NCBI GenBank assembly: GCA_964647695.1
Contig: CAZYIS010000006.1
Span: forward strand, 1 to 46,547
Reading direction: 5' to 3'
From: VGKP01 sp964647695
GTDB lineage: Archaea > Nanobdellota > Nanobdellia > Pacearchaeales > GW2011-AR1
DNA length: 46,547 nt
This document shows, piece by piece, positions 1 through 7,013 of the stretch. The notes beneath the pieces are model-generated. The model was given only the letters and a program-made list of their open reading frames with translations, did not search any database and was not told the DNA's origin. Positions within the stretch are counted from its first letter, which is position 1; the number at the start of each line of letters is the position of its first letter. Made by a program: the position numbers and the translations under genes.

Positions 1-149
1 GTTATGCAACCCATTTGTTAGAACAAGGTACGGATATTAGAATGATTCAGGCACTATTGGGTCACGCTTCGTTGAATACTACTCAACTATATGCCCACGT
101 TTCATCGGATCAGATTAAGAAGATTAAGAATCCTTTTGATGGTTTGTAA
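1..149 (+). CDS. xerA: Xer-type tyrosine recombinase, C-terminal fragment
   Basis: Open at the left edge; the reading frame begins at base 3 and ends with TAA at 147-149, leaving 48 residues. They are the end of a tyrosine recombinase catalytic domain: a His in YATHLLEQG, the LLGH box (second conserved His), and the nucleophilic Tyr in TTQLYAHVS. The ending IKKIKNPFDGL resembles archaeal Xer proteins (XerA), which resolve chromosome dimers at dif-like sites. The catalytic Arg/Lys and N-terminal core-binding domain lie outside the window, so an integrase of a mobile element cannot be excluded. It converges with the next gene. Confidence 0.85.
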   Translation, partial: YATHLLEQGTDIRMIQALLGHASLNTTQLYAHVSSDQIKKIKNPFDGL

Positions 150-158
150 TAATATAAA

Positions 159-464
159 TTAAACAGTTCTATTTTCAAAGGGCAATGTGTCTTTTGCTAA
201 GCTCAAAGAGTCTAGAGGTACGCTAATGCATCCATTTGAGGGATGATTATCACAATCATAGATAAAACCTACTGCCATAGCTCTTTCTATTCGATATATG
301 TAAAATCTTACTGCATTGTATCCGTCTCTGGTTGTTCTTAGATCCTCTTGATTAACCACCATATGAGATAAATCAGTACCTATAGATATTAATTTATGAT
401 TAGAAAATAACCCTGTTTCTCTTACATCAGTACAAATAGCATAGCACTCCGAACGTAGGTCCAT
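159..464 (-). CDS. hypothetical protein, 101 aa
   Basis: I do not recognise this family. The protein is soluble, with no membrane segment or signal peptide, and has four scattered Cys without a CxxC pair. It lies downstream of the uS9 gene on the same strand, about 70 bases away, and is convergent with the recombinase gene. In many archaea rpoN, rpoK and rps2 follow uS9; none of them is visible here. The start ATG at 464 has an AT-rich stretch directly upstream. Confidence 0.5.
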   Translation of the reverse strand: MDLRSECYAICTDVRETGLFSNHKLISIGTDLSHMVVNQEDLRTTRDGYNAVRFYIYRIERAMAVGFIYDCDNHPSNGCISVPLDSLSLAKDTLPFENRTV

Positions 465-536
465 TCTTTAAATAAATTAACTTATTCATTTTAAAAACAT
501 TATTACGATTAAGAATAGATATAATAAAAAGTAAAA

Positions 537-944
537 CTATCTGTAGGACTTTTGTCTCTTGGCTCTTGCTTTGGAGTCTCCAGGTTTTCTGGTTTCCTTT
601 CTTCTTGCATCAGGGACAATGATATTTCTATCGTAGGCAATGTAGGCCTTTCTAAGAACTTCGGATCCTGTTATTTTAACTAGAGATTTTGCAATGGCTA
701 ATCTTGCGGCTTGAATTTGAGATTCCTTTCCTCCACCATGAACTTTGATGAAGAAATCATGCTTAACTTCGCCCATTACTTGTTCGAATATCTTCAAAGG
801 TTCGGATAGAGCTAATCTATGGAATAGATGTAATTCAGTATGAGGTAAATAATTGAAATATACTTTTCCAGTTCCAGGCTTAACTCTTAGTTTTGCTACG
901 GATGTTTTTCTCTTACCAGATACGATGAAATTTTCTGCTTTCAT
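537..944 (-). CDS. rps9: 30S ribosomal protein uS9 (archaeal S9)
   Basis: Small-subunit ribosomal protein whose C-terminal tail reaches the P site of the 30S decoding centre. The 135-residue protein shows the uS9 pattern: GKRKTSVAKLRVKPGTG at the N-terminus, VHGGGKESQIQAARLAIAKS in the middle, and the basic tail ending KARAKRQKSYR, where the terminal Arg normally contacts P-site tRNA. Length is normal for archaea. It starts one base after the uL13 stop codon, so eL18-uL13-uS9 is a tight operon in the classic archaeal order. Confidence 0.98.
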   Translation of the reverse strand: MKAENFIVSGKRKTSVAKLRVKPGTGKVYFNYLPHTELHLFHRLALSEPLKIFEQVMGEVKHDFFIKVHGGGKESQIQAARLAIAKSLVKITGSEVLRKAYIAYDRNIIVPDARRKETRKPGDSKARAKRQKSYR

Positions 945-945
945 A

Positions 946-1389
946 TTAAATTTCTCCGGCTAAATCCTTTAGAGCCATGGTCTTGGATTTAGTATTGGTT
1001 TTCATAGTTATTTTCTTAGATTCAGCATATTCAGGAGGAGTATTGGTATAGCACATAACTCTTTTAAGAGCGTCTAATCCACGTTGTTGAGTATAGGCTA
1101 ACATTCCTCTTACAGTTCTTTTAACTAATCTTTCTGAATGCTTAGGGAAATGAGGGCCATTTAATGAAGTTCCACCTCTAACTCTTGCAATATGGTATTC
1201 ATTGATAATCATTCTTCTTTGACCGGAAACACGAGCTTCATCACAATTTACGACCACTACTTTCTTACCCAACATGGCTTGTTTTGCAATAAAACTGCAT
1301 ACTCTTCCTAGAATTGCTCCAGTAACATCTACTACTATGGTTGGTCTTTCAGCTTCTTTCTTTGCTTTAGCGATATGTTCGTGGGCCAT
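946..1389 (-). CDS. rpl13: 50S ribosomal protein uL13 (archaeal L13)
   Basis: Large-subunit protein of 147 residues. Family features are DVTGAILGRVCSFIAKQAM near the N-terminus, then VVVNCDEARVSG, and the RTVRGML segment typical of archaeal and eukaryotic L13. Position two in the eL18-uL13-uS9 operon, one base from each neighbour, implies co-translation. The first 15 residues are a short charged extension before the conserved core. Confidence 0.97.
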   Translation of the reverse strand: MAHEHIAKAKKEAERPTIVVDVTGAILGRVCSFIAKQAMLGKKVVVVNCDEARVSGQRRMIINEYHIARVRGGTSLNGPHFPKHSERLVKRTVRGMLAYTQQRGLDALKRVMCYTNTPPEYAESKKITMKTNTKSKTMALKDLAGEI

Positions 1390-1390
1390 T

Positions 1391-1765
1391 TTAACTAATT
1401 AATTTTAATCCTTCTCCTTTAGGATTCTTCTTTATTTCATCTAGAATTGAAACAATTTCAGATTTTGATGCTTTGATTTTTTCAGCTACTTTTGCAGATG
1501 AATTGAATGCACAGATTCTTACTTTCTTAGCTAATTCTCCAGAACTTAATACTTTTCCAACGATTATTACAGTATCTCCTGCAGTGGTTAATTTGTTTAT
1601 TTCGGATAGGTTAACTTCAGAATATTTTCTTCTTGGACTTGCAATTAGTTTTGCGATTTTCAACCATCCCTTATTTTTCAAAGCAGCAGATAAAGTTTCA
1701 GCTACTTCTGGATTTGTTTTTCTCTTGGAATTAAACTTGATTTTTGTCTTACTTATTACTACCAT
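1391..1765 (-). CDS. rpl18e: 50S ribosomal protein eL18 (L18e)
   Basis: Archaeal/eukaryotic large-subunit protein, 124 residues. Family marks are KTKIKFNSKRKTNPEV, ASPRRKYSEVNLSEINKLT, the GDTVIIVGKVLSSGEL turn, and the basic end. It is the first gene of the eL18-uL13-uS9 operon and has its own TATA-like box about 24 bases before the ATG, so this half of the ribosomal cluster is transcribed independently of the RpoD half near 7 kb. Confidence 0.96.
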   Translation of the reverse strand: MVVISKTKIKFNSKRKTNPEVAETLSAALKNKGWLKIAKLIASPRRKYSEVNLSEINKLTTAGDTVIIVGKVLSSGELAKKVRICAFNSSAKVAEKIKASKSEIVSILDEIKKNPKGEGLKLIS

Positions 1766-1784
1766 AATTTTATGGATTATCGAG

Positions 1785-1796
1785 GGTATTTAAACC
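1785..1796 (-). promoter_or_regulatory. TATA box of the eL18-uL13-uS9 operon
   Basis: On the minus strand this reads GGTTTAAATACC, a good archaeal TATA/BRE-like element. Its centre is about 25 bases upstream of the eL18 ATG at 1765, which places transcription start at or within a few bases of the ATG. A leaderless operon transcript is therefore inferred. Confidence 0.65.
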
Positions 1797-1810
1797 TATT
1801 GTGGGAGAAA

Positions 1811-1842
1811 GGTTTTTATACTATAGTGTGTATAAATACACA
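1811..1842 (+). promoter_or_regulatory. TATA box plus 16-bp operator-like inverted repeat
   Basis: A TATA-like TTTTTATA lies at 1813-1820. Arms TGTGTAT (1827-1833) and ATACACA (1836-1842) form a perfect inverted repeat around a two-base AA centre, and the last base is the A of the ATG of the next gene. The expected transcription start, about 25 bases from the TATA box, falls inside the repeat. A dimeric regulator bound here would block initiation; the small ribbon-helix-helix-like protein encoded next is the obvious candidate (inference). Confidence 0.6.
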
Positions 1843-2066
1843 TGAGTAAGAAAATAAGAGTAAATATTACTGTGGATGAGGAAGTGCTTAAAAAAGCAAA
1901 GACTAAGCTAAACATGTTTGGAGGAAAGCTCAGCACACTGTTTGGAGCCTATCTAAGAGACTTTGTAGAGACTATGGACAAAGAGTTATATTCCGAAAGA
2001 AAAGAACTTGAAAGAAAGGTCAAAGAACTTGAACAGAGGTTAAATAAAATTGAAACTAAAAAATAG
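1842..2066 (+). CDS. ribbon-helix-helix-like regulator with C-terminal coiled coil
   Basis: 74 residues. The N-terminus KKIRVNITVDEEVLKKAK looks like the beta-strand and first helix of a ribbon-helix-helix (Arc/CopG/VapB) DNA-binding protein, followed by a second helix around LSTLFGAYLRDFVETM. Residues 48-74 are a heptad-like charged coiled coil (ERKVKELEQRLNKIE), suggesting dimerisation. A perfect inverted repeat overlaps its start, consistent with autoregulation. The DUF2127 membrane gene overlaps its 3' end by 17 bases. No toxin partner is visible, so a toxin-antitoxin role is not supported. Confidence 0.7.
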   Translation: MSKKIRVNITVDEEVLKKAKTKLNMFGGKLSTLFGAYLRDFVETMDKELYSERKELERKVKELEQRLNKIETKK

Positions 2067-2550
2067 AAAGAGAATAGCAAAGACTAAAGAAATTGTGTTT
2101 GATACGGCCATAGTTCTAAAGGGAATTAATGGAATACTGGAATTTGCTGGAGGAATATTTTTATTTTTCATAAGTTCTTCATTTATTTCTAGAACAGTAG
2201 GCAGAATTTTTAGTCATGAACTTGGAGACGACCCGAGAGATTTTTTGGCCAATTATTTTGTAAATATTGCACAAAATTTGACCTTGAGCACTAAAGAATT
2301 TATTGCAGTTTACATATTTATTCATGGAATAATCAACCTATTCTTATTTACCACAGTTATTAATAAAAAATATTGGGCCTATCCCGTAGCATTAGTAATA
2401 TTAATGATTATGATGATATATCAAATATTTAGATTGACTCATAGATATACCTGGACTTTAGCAATTATAACTTTGGTAGACCTAATATTTATTTATTTGA
2501 TGTACGATCAGTATACTCATAAGAAAAGAAAACTATTGTCTAATTTTTGA
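2050..2550 (+). CDS. DUF2127 family membrane protein
   Basis: 166 residues with four hydrophobic segments, roughly at 28-48, 84-102, 108-127 and 134-152. The pattern VLKGINGILEFAGGIFLFF, then FIHGIINLFLF, KKYWAYPVALVIL and IYQIFRLTHRYT matches DUF2127, a family of small predicted integral membrane proteins of unknown function. Start is TTG at 2050, inside the end of the upstream regulator gene; no ATG lies before the conserved part. The overlap implies translational coupling with that regulator. The 3' end overlaps the convergent gene by 18 bases. Confidence 0.8.
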   Translation: MKLKNRKRIAKTKEIVFDTAIVLKGINGILEFAGGIFLFFISSSFISRTVGRIFSHELGDDPRDFLANYFVNIAQNLTLSTKEFIAVYIFIHGIINLFLFTTVINKKYWAYPVALVILMIMMIYQIFRLTHRYTWTLAIITLVDLIFIYLMYDQYTHKKRKLLSNF

Positions 2551-3018
2551 TAAATCAAGTTCTCTAAGAGGAGATCTTAGCATATTTTCATAGAGGTTAT
2601 TTTTTGCAGCTAGGGCTTCGGCTTCTCTTGGTGATTCTTCTGGTTTTGTTCCGATGGAAAGAGAGTAATCGTGATGTAACGTTAATTTGCCTTCGGATGA
2701 AAAGTCTTGATAAAATACTCTTAGTTCTAATAATTTATCTTTAGATGTGGGATTTACTGGACAAATAGGAACCCGGACAAGAGCATCGAAAGAAGAATCA
2801 AGATCTAAACCTCCACGAATGAATTGAACACCTGCGTGATTAACTAGAGGCATTAAAAGACCTGATTGAACTACTTCATATCTTCTTAATAGATACTTTT
2901 CAATGAAAGGTTTAATTCTAGAAATATCGGGTTCTCCAGTGGTAGGAAAATAGGATAATTCTAAATAGAGTTTAGGATCGAATGAATGTTCTTTGTGAGC
3001 AAACAAATTGCCGAACAT
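2533..3018 (-). CDS. hypothetical protein, 161 aa
   Basis: Not recognised. Soluble mixed alpha/beta composition with no signal peptide or metal-binding motif. It may bind or modify something in the cytoplasm but nothing in the sequence decides this. It is transcribed alone, convergent with the DUF2127 gene, and starts with ATG at 3018 beside a very AT-rich upstream stretch. Confidence 0.6.
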   Translation of the reverse strand: MFGNLFAHKEHSFDPKLYLELSYFPTTGEPDISRIKPFIEKYLLRRYEVVQSGLLMPLVNHAGVQFIRGGLDLDSSFDALVRVPICPVNPTSKDKLLELRVFYQDFSSEGKLTLHHDYSLSIGTKPEESPREAEALAAKNNLYENMLRSPLRELDLSKIRQ

Positions 3019-3081
3019 AACATAATAGATTTTATTCCGTATTTAAGCATTTAGAATATATAATATATAGAGATATATTAT

Positions 3082-3819
3082 TTAGATTTTAGCAATTTTC
3101 CATAAATCATCAAAAAAAGAAGATAGTGAATTTGACATAGGAATAGATTGAATATGAATACAAGTTAAATCTTTTTCATAGGAAAATAAAAATGAATTAT
3201 CATCTATAATCATAACTGCAGACGGACTGAAGTGTAATAATTCTCTCAATTTTGTATAATTTAAATTTTTGAAGAATTTCCAATATTCTGTATTTTTATC
3301 GGAAAAAATTATTTGAGCTTCTTTCTTCAGATTAACTCTTTCCTTATGCCAGTTCCTCCAAAAAGTATTATACTTTTCATCTTTTGATGAATTTACACCC
3401 ATTATTTTAATCTTTTTTGCATTTTCTAATTTTTGGTAAACAATATCAGATATTCCTCTTAATCCCTTAACTAAAGAAACTGATTCATGCTCCTTATCGA
3501 TTCCAGAAATTTTTAAAAATGAAGGCAATATTTTTTCAAGTTCTTTCTCTTTTTGATCTAAATTCTTTTGCTTTTCTTTGATATATGAAATAATCGTTCT
3601 AGGATTATTTGCAATGAATCGTTTTATTCCGTTTTCAGATACTTCTTTTACTAATCCTTTATCGATTAGTTTATAGAGAGTTTCGTATATCTTGCCACCC
3701 GAAACTTTTGCTTCTCTCACTATATCTCCGCTTTTGGATTTACCTAGTTTTAGCAAAGCTAGATAGGTTAAAGATTCGTTCTTTGTTAGTCCGCATTGTT
3801 CTAATAACTCTTCATACAT
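3082..3819 (-). CDS. TrmB-family transcriptional regulator
   Basis: 245 residues from the ATG at 3819 (a GTG at 3831 would add four residues but overlaps the operator-like palindrome). N-terminal winged helix: CGLTKNESLTYLALLKLG, SKSGDIVREAKVSGGKIYET (recognition helix) and LIDKGLVKEVSENG (wing). A helical linker rich in Lys/Glu follows, then a C-terminal effector domain starting near residue 100 (VKGLRGISDIVYQ). TrmB regulators in archaea sense sugars or other metabolites; the ligand here cannot be read. It is divergent from the unknown gene at 3877, with a shared TATA region and a palindrome between them. Confidence 0.88.
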   Translation of the reverse strand: MYEELLEQCGLTKNESLTYLALLKLGKSKSGDIVREAKVSGGKIYETLYKLIDKGLVKEVSENGIKRFIANNPRTIISYIKEKQKNLDQKEKELEKILPSFLKISGIDKEHESVSLVKGLRGISDIVYQKLENAKKIKIMGVNSSKDEKYNTFWRNWHKERVNLKKEAQIIFSDKNTEYWKFFKNLNYTKLRELLHFSPSAVMIIDDNSFLFSYEKDLTCIHIQSIPMSNSLSSFFDDLWKIAKI

Positions 3820-3827
3820 ATTGCTTA

Positions 3828-3860
3828 CCACTTAGTGGAAGGTGATGTTTAAATATATTT
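3828..3860. promoter_or_regulatory. divergent promoter with palindromic operator
   Basis: CCACTTAGTGG at 3828-3838 is an 11-bp perfect palindrome with a single central base, lying just upstream of the TrmB ATG. AAATATATTT at 3851-3860 can serve as TATA box in both directions, about 25 bases from the plus-strand ATG at 3877 and about 30 from the minus-strand ATG at 3819. The palindrome would overlap the TrmB transcription start, which suggests autorepression (inference). Confidence 0.55.
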
Positions 3861-3876
3861 GTTTTTAGTGAAGAAT

Positions 3877-4521
3877 ATGGCAAAAGAATGCATTAGTGGA
3901 AGCGACATAAAGAAAATGGAAAATATTGCGAAATATCTTTCTGGGCAAGGACTTTGGGTCACAAATCCATTTTGGTTTGCAAAAGGATCAGAAGCAGATA
4001 AGATACATTTTGATGGAGAAATTGAGGTTATCACTGGAAATGTTAAAAAAACAGTTGAAGATATAATGGAAGATAGACAAAATTTATACAATAGAGGAAT
4101 TGAATCAGGAAGCATAGTCATAGGAACTTGTTTTATGAATCATGAGGGACATAGTGGCACGGCTTTTTTCTTAAGAGAATTCCCCGAGGATTACCGACAA
4201 TTGATAGTTAAGCTGGAAGATATGAAAAATGGAAAAATACCAGATATAACTTCTTGGAGTAGTTCTTATTCTGTGGAGAAGGATAAAATGTTAACTACTA
4301 AACTTGGAAAGATAGAAAACTTAGAAAAAGCAGTTAGTAGCATTAGAATAAGTGGAAATTTAGGTATAACTACTAATCCTAGAGAATTTGATATATGGGT
4401 GCATAAAAAAGGCGTTTTTACTAGATATGATCCAATTTCAGGAGCAATTAGATGTGCAAAGAGAGTATTATATCAATCACAACAAAAATTACTTTTAGGA
4501 TTTGCTAAAAGTCCTTGGTAA
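3877..4521 (+). CDS. hypothetical protein, 214 aa
   Basis: Not recognised. Start chosen at ATG 3877, about 20 bases after the TATA-like element; an upstream TTG at 3859 lies within that element and is unlikely. The protein is soluble; a His-containing stretch, CFMNHEGHSGTAFF, in the middle could be a metal or catalytic site but this is speculation. It is followed two bases later by a small membrane protein gene, so the two are probably co-transcribed and may be under the control of the divergent TrmB regulator. Confidence 0.65.
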   Translation: MAKECISGSDIKKMENIAKYLSGQGLWVTNPFWFAKGSEADKIHFDGEIEVITGNVKKTVEDIMEDRQNLYNRGIESGSIVIGTCFMNHEGHSGTAFFLREFPEDYRQLIVKLEDMKNGKIPDITSWSSSYSVEKDKMLTTKLGKIENLEKAVSSIRISGNLGITTNPREFDIWVHKKGVFTRYDPISGAIRCAKRVLYQSQQKLLLGFAKSPW

Positions 4522-4523
4522 AT

Positions 4524-4850
4524 ATGGAAAATAATGAAAAGACAATTGGAGACTTTACAAGGAAGTCAGTAGTCGGTGCAGTTTATAGAGTTGGAGCATC
4601 ATTTGCTTTGGATGCAGTTTATTTGACTGCTGCAGGTGCATTGGGATATTATTTACATAAAGAATATGGCTTTGGAGATAGTATGGTTGAAGCAGGAAAA
4701 GATTTCGTTAAACACTTGGACCCTTGGAAACTAGGAAGAGTTGCAGGTTTTGTTGTAGCAATAAATTTTGTGGATTATAAATATAAAGTTACTGAAAAAC
4801 TTGATGCAAGTGCCAAAGGATTATTGAGAAAATTAAATAAAAAAGATTAG
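4524..4850 (+). CDS. small membrane protein, 108 aa
   Basis: Unknown. Two hydrophobic stretches, about residues 26-44 (ALDAVYLTAAGALGYYL) and 73-88 (LGRVAGFVVAINFVD), are separated by a charged loop and followed by a basic tail ending RKLNKKD. ATG at 4524 is two bases past the stop of the preceding gene; a TTG nine bases earlier sits inside that gene. It overlaps the convergent NMN adenylyltransferase gene by four bases. Confidence 0.6.
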   Translation: MENNEKTIGDFTRKSVVGAVYRVGASFALDAVYLTAAGALGYYLHKEYGFGDSMVEAGKDFVKHLDPWKLGRVAGFVVAINFVDYKYKVTEKLDASAKGLLRKLNKKD

Positions 4851-5368
4851 TTTTTAATTTTGTTCAACCTTTCTGAAAAATTAATTGATTTTAAATAATT
4901 AAAAGTGGATTTTAGTAAACCTTTCTTACTTACTCTTTTTGACCATATCTCTCTTATTTGAGAAGCACTGATTTCTCCTCCTGGACGAGTTGTTTCTTCA
5001 AAGCTTTCAATATTCCAAGGCGTTTTAGTTTCATGATCTCTAAATAATTTTAGAACTTTAGGATTGCCAGTTAAAATAATGTTAAACTTTCCGATTATGT
5101 TAAGAACATGTTTAACATAATAATTATCATCTCTAATATCATGAATGTGATATATTTCATAACTCTTTATTTTTAATTCTTTCATTGCTAATCTTATTAT
5201 TTCATTTCTTTCTTCCGAAGTTAGAGGATTGTCCTTTTCGAAACTTTTATCTGAAGAGCCTATTCCAAATTTAATTATATAATTCGCTTTTGAATATCTT
5301 TTTATGAGATTAATATGTCCTTTATGCAAAGGTTGAAATCTTCCAATTATTAATGCTATTTTACTCAT
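4847..5368 (-). CDS. nadM: nicotinamide-nucleotide adenylyltransferase (archaeal NadM type)
   Basis: Transfers AMP from ATP to NMN to form NAD+. The start is ATG at 5368, giving 173 residues; upstream in-frame codons belong to the preceding gene. Motifs: IGRFQPLHKGH at the N-terminus with the nucleotidyltransferase H-x-G-H, FGIGSSDKSFEKDNPLTSEE with the ER that follows, ILTGNPKVLKLF, and SASQIREIW at the end in place of the usual ISxTxxR. Length fits archaeal NadM. It overlaps the upstream unknown gene by eight bases, so both are co-translated. Confidence 0.92.
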   Translation of the reverse strand: MSKIALIIGRFQPLHKGHINLIKRYSKANYIIKFGIGSSDKSFEKDNPLTSEERNEIIRLAMKELKIKSYEIYHIHDIRDDNYYVKHVLNIIGKFNIILTGNPKVLKLFRDHETKTPWNIESFEETTRPGGEISASQIREIWSKRVSKKGLLKSTFNYLKSINFSERLNKIKN

Positions 5369-6008
5369 TTTTTCTGTACTTTTTATAAAATTCTTTTGCG
5401 GAAACATAATGGGGTAGACCTAATCTTCTAGCTACTTCATAGGCTTCTTTCCTGTAACCAAATATGGCAATAGGTTCTATTTTTACAGGACTATGAAAAA
5501 CTGCCTCGTTATAGGTCACTAATCTGAATTTTTGCTTTGGAAGAGAATTAAATCCGTTTTCTTTTCTAAATGAATTAACTTGTTTCCAGGCATCAAATGG
5601 AGACTTACATTTTTTAATCATTTCTTTGAAATCTTTGAAAATGAACTTTTCAAAACCTGGAATTAAAGTATGATTATAATATATGTGAAGATCATTTTTT
5701 ATTCTATAATAATGAACAATTATTTTGTTTGTTGCTCCAGCAAGAACTAGATCGAAAGGAATGATATAGTCGGGTTTTTGACTTGTTTTGAATATTATTC
5801 CTTGGGGCCTATAGGTTTTAAGATAATTTGGGCTTAGAATTGTGGTACTTAATCTTCTTTTTCTTCCAAAACTCTTAGTATTGGGTTTTATTTTTTTAGT
5901 TTTAATAATATCATAAATTGTCTGAAAAGTTACTTTCTCTTTATCTTCTAATGTTTTAGTGGCGAAGTCTTCTTCTAAAGACTTAACGAGATAAACCTCT
6001 TTTTGCAT
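5361..6008 (-). CDS. hypothetical protein coupled to nadM, 215 aa
   Basis: Not recognised. It is basic and soluble, with alternating strands and helices and a C-terminal helical region (GYRKEAYEVARRLGLPHYVS). The stop overlaps the nadM start by eight bases, so a link to NAD synthesis or to a nucleotide-modifying step is possible but unproven. A tRNA gene lies about 50 bases upstream on the same strand. Confidence 0.65.
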   Translation of the reverse strand: MQKEVYLVKSLEEDFATKTLEDKEKVTFQTIYDIIKTKKIKPNTKSFGRKRRLSTTILSPNYLKTYRPQGIIFKTSQKPDYIIPFDLVLAGATNKIIVHYYRIKNDLHIYYNHTLIPGFEKFIFKDFKEMIKKCKSPFDAWKQVNSFRKENGFNSLPKQKFRLVTYNEAVFHSPVKIEPIAIFGYRKEAYEVARRLGLPHYVSAKEFYKKYRKNE

Positions 6009-6055
6009 AAATCGATTAGGAAAGTTTGTTATATAAATCTTATTTTAATGAAAAA

Positions 6056-6139
6056 TGTGGGTGCTAGGATTCGAACCTAGGAAGGCACTAAGCCATGTCG
6101 GCCTTAACGACACCCATTAGACCACTTTGGCACACCCAC
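6056..6139 (-). tRNA. tRNA-Leu(AAG), class II, no encoded CCA
   Basis: 84 nt with a perfect 7-bp acceptor (GTGGGTG with CACCCAC), discriminator A73 as expected for archaeal tRNA-Leu, a long variable arm (GGC/GCC stem), and a T arm with TTCGAAT. The anticodon stem TGTCG/CGACA is perfect and its seven-base loop is TTAAGGC, which places AAG at 34-36 and G at 37. AAG reads CUU leucine codons. A34 is unusual for archaea, which normally use GAG; see findings. Confidence 0.9.
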
Positions 6140-6191
6140 ACGAAAAAAGAGAGAAAAGAAGATTTTTAAAGCCTTCTCAGAAGCAATCAAT

Positions 6192-6575
6192 ATGGAAAAT
6201 GAAAGAAAAAGGAAGATTATCGGAATATTGGATGCATTGGCCACTCAGATTAGTGTAACCAGCGTTCCAGGCTATAGAGCTACTAGAGCAACAGTTATGG
6301 CAGAAGGATTGACGTTAGTTTCCCCAGTTGGAAATGGAAAAAGAGGAAGACTTAATGTAGGATATCAAAGTCCTTTGCCGAACACTGTAGAAAACATGTT
6401 TTCTTCTGAAATTATTATGGGTAATAGGTATGATGAAATATTAATTGCTAATGTTGCTAGAGTTAGATTGTATAGAAAACAGGAAGAATATCGAAAAGAT
6501 GTAAATTCCATGAATCCAGAATTTTCTTTTGACTTTAGAGGTCATAGAAACAATAGAATTGTTTTTGTAAATTGA
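6192..6575 (+). CDS. hypothetical protein, 127 aa
   Basis: Unknown. Small basic soluble protein with a predicted beta-rich core. A TATA-like TTTTTAAA lies about 25 bases before the ATG, consistent with a leaderless transcript. It is convergent with the next gene, three bases apart. Confidence 0.6.
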   Translation: MENERKRKIIGILDALATQISVTSVPGYRATRATVMAEGLTLVSPVGNGKRGRLNVGYQSPLPNTVENMFSSEIIMGNRYDEILIANVARVRLYRKQEEYRKDVNSMNPEFSFDFRGHRNNRIVFVN

Positions 6576-6578
6576 AAA

Positions 6579-6974
6579 TTATTTTAATCTAAGGTCTCGA
6601 ACTAAAATCATGTCTTCTAAGGTTGGTTTTTCTGGATTTTGAATTGCTTGTTTTAAAGCATTTATTCTTACTCTTTTTGGATCGCTTAAAGTAGCATTAT
6701 AATCGAAAATGTCTTTGTGTTTTTTACGAAAACGAATAAATTCAGCACAATGTCTAGTGGCATAGTTTCTATCCTCAAGCGCAACTCCTGGCAGATTTAA
6801 ATAAGTTTTCCAATAAACTGCTAATTCTTGCGTATACTCAACCATTTCAATTTTGGCTAATGCTAAATTACCCCCTGAGAGACAAGAAATCAACAAATCT
6901 TCTTGAGCTTGAATATAAGTTCTTAAATCGCTTGGAGAACGAAAACTTTCGGCATCAACTAAATGTTTAGACAT
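6579..6974 (-). CDS. hypothetical helical protein, 131 aa
   Basis: Unknown. The composition predicts an almost all-helical soluble protein, for example AQEDLLISCLSGGNLALAK and RINALKQAIQNPEK. It sits just downstream of rpoD on the same strand, 39 bases from its stop, but nothing in its sequence links it to transcription. Confidence 0.55.
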   Translation of the reverse strand: MSKHLVDAESFRSPSDLRTYIQAQEDLLISCLSGGNLALAKIEMVEYTQELAVYWKTYLNLPGVALEDRNYATRHCAEFIRFRKKHKDIFDYNATLSDPKRVRINALKQAIQNPEKPTLEDMILVRDLRLK

Positions 6975-7013
6975 AAAATTTTTAATAAATAAGAGGTTAA
7001 AAGTATTTAGGTA

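Noticed and set aside
6056..6139. tRNA-Leu(UAA) reading of the loop
   Set aside because: Shifting the loop to place UAA at 34-36 breaks the anticodon stem, while AAG has a perfect five-pair stem.
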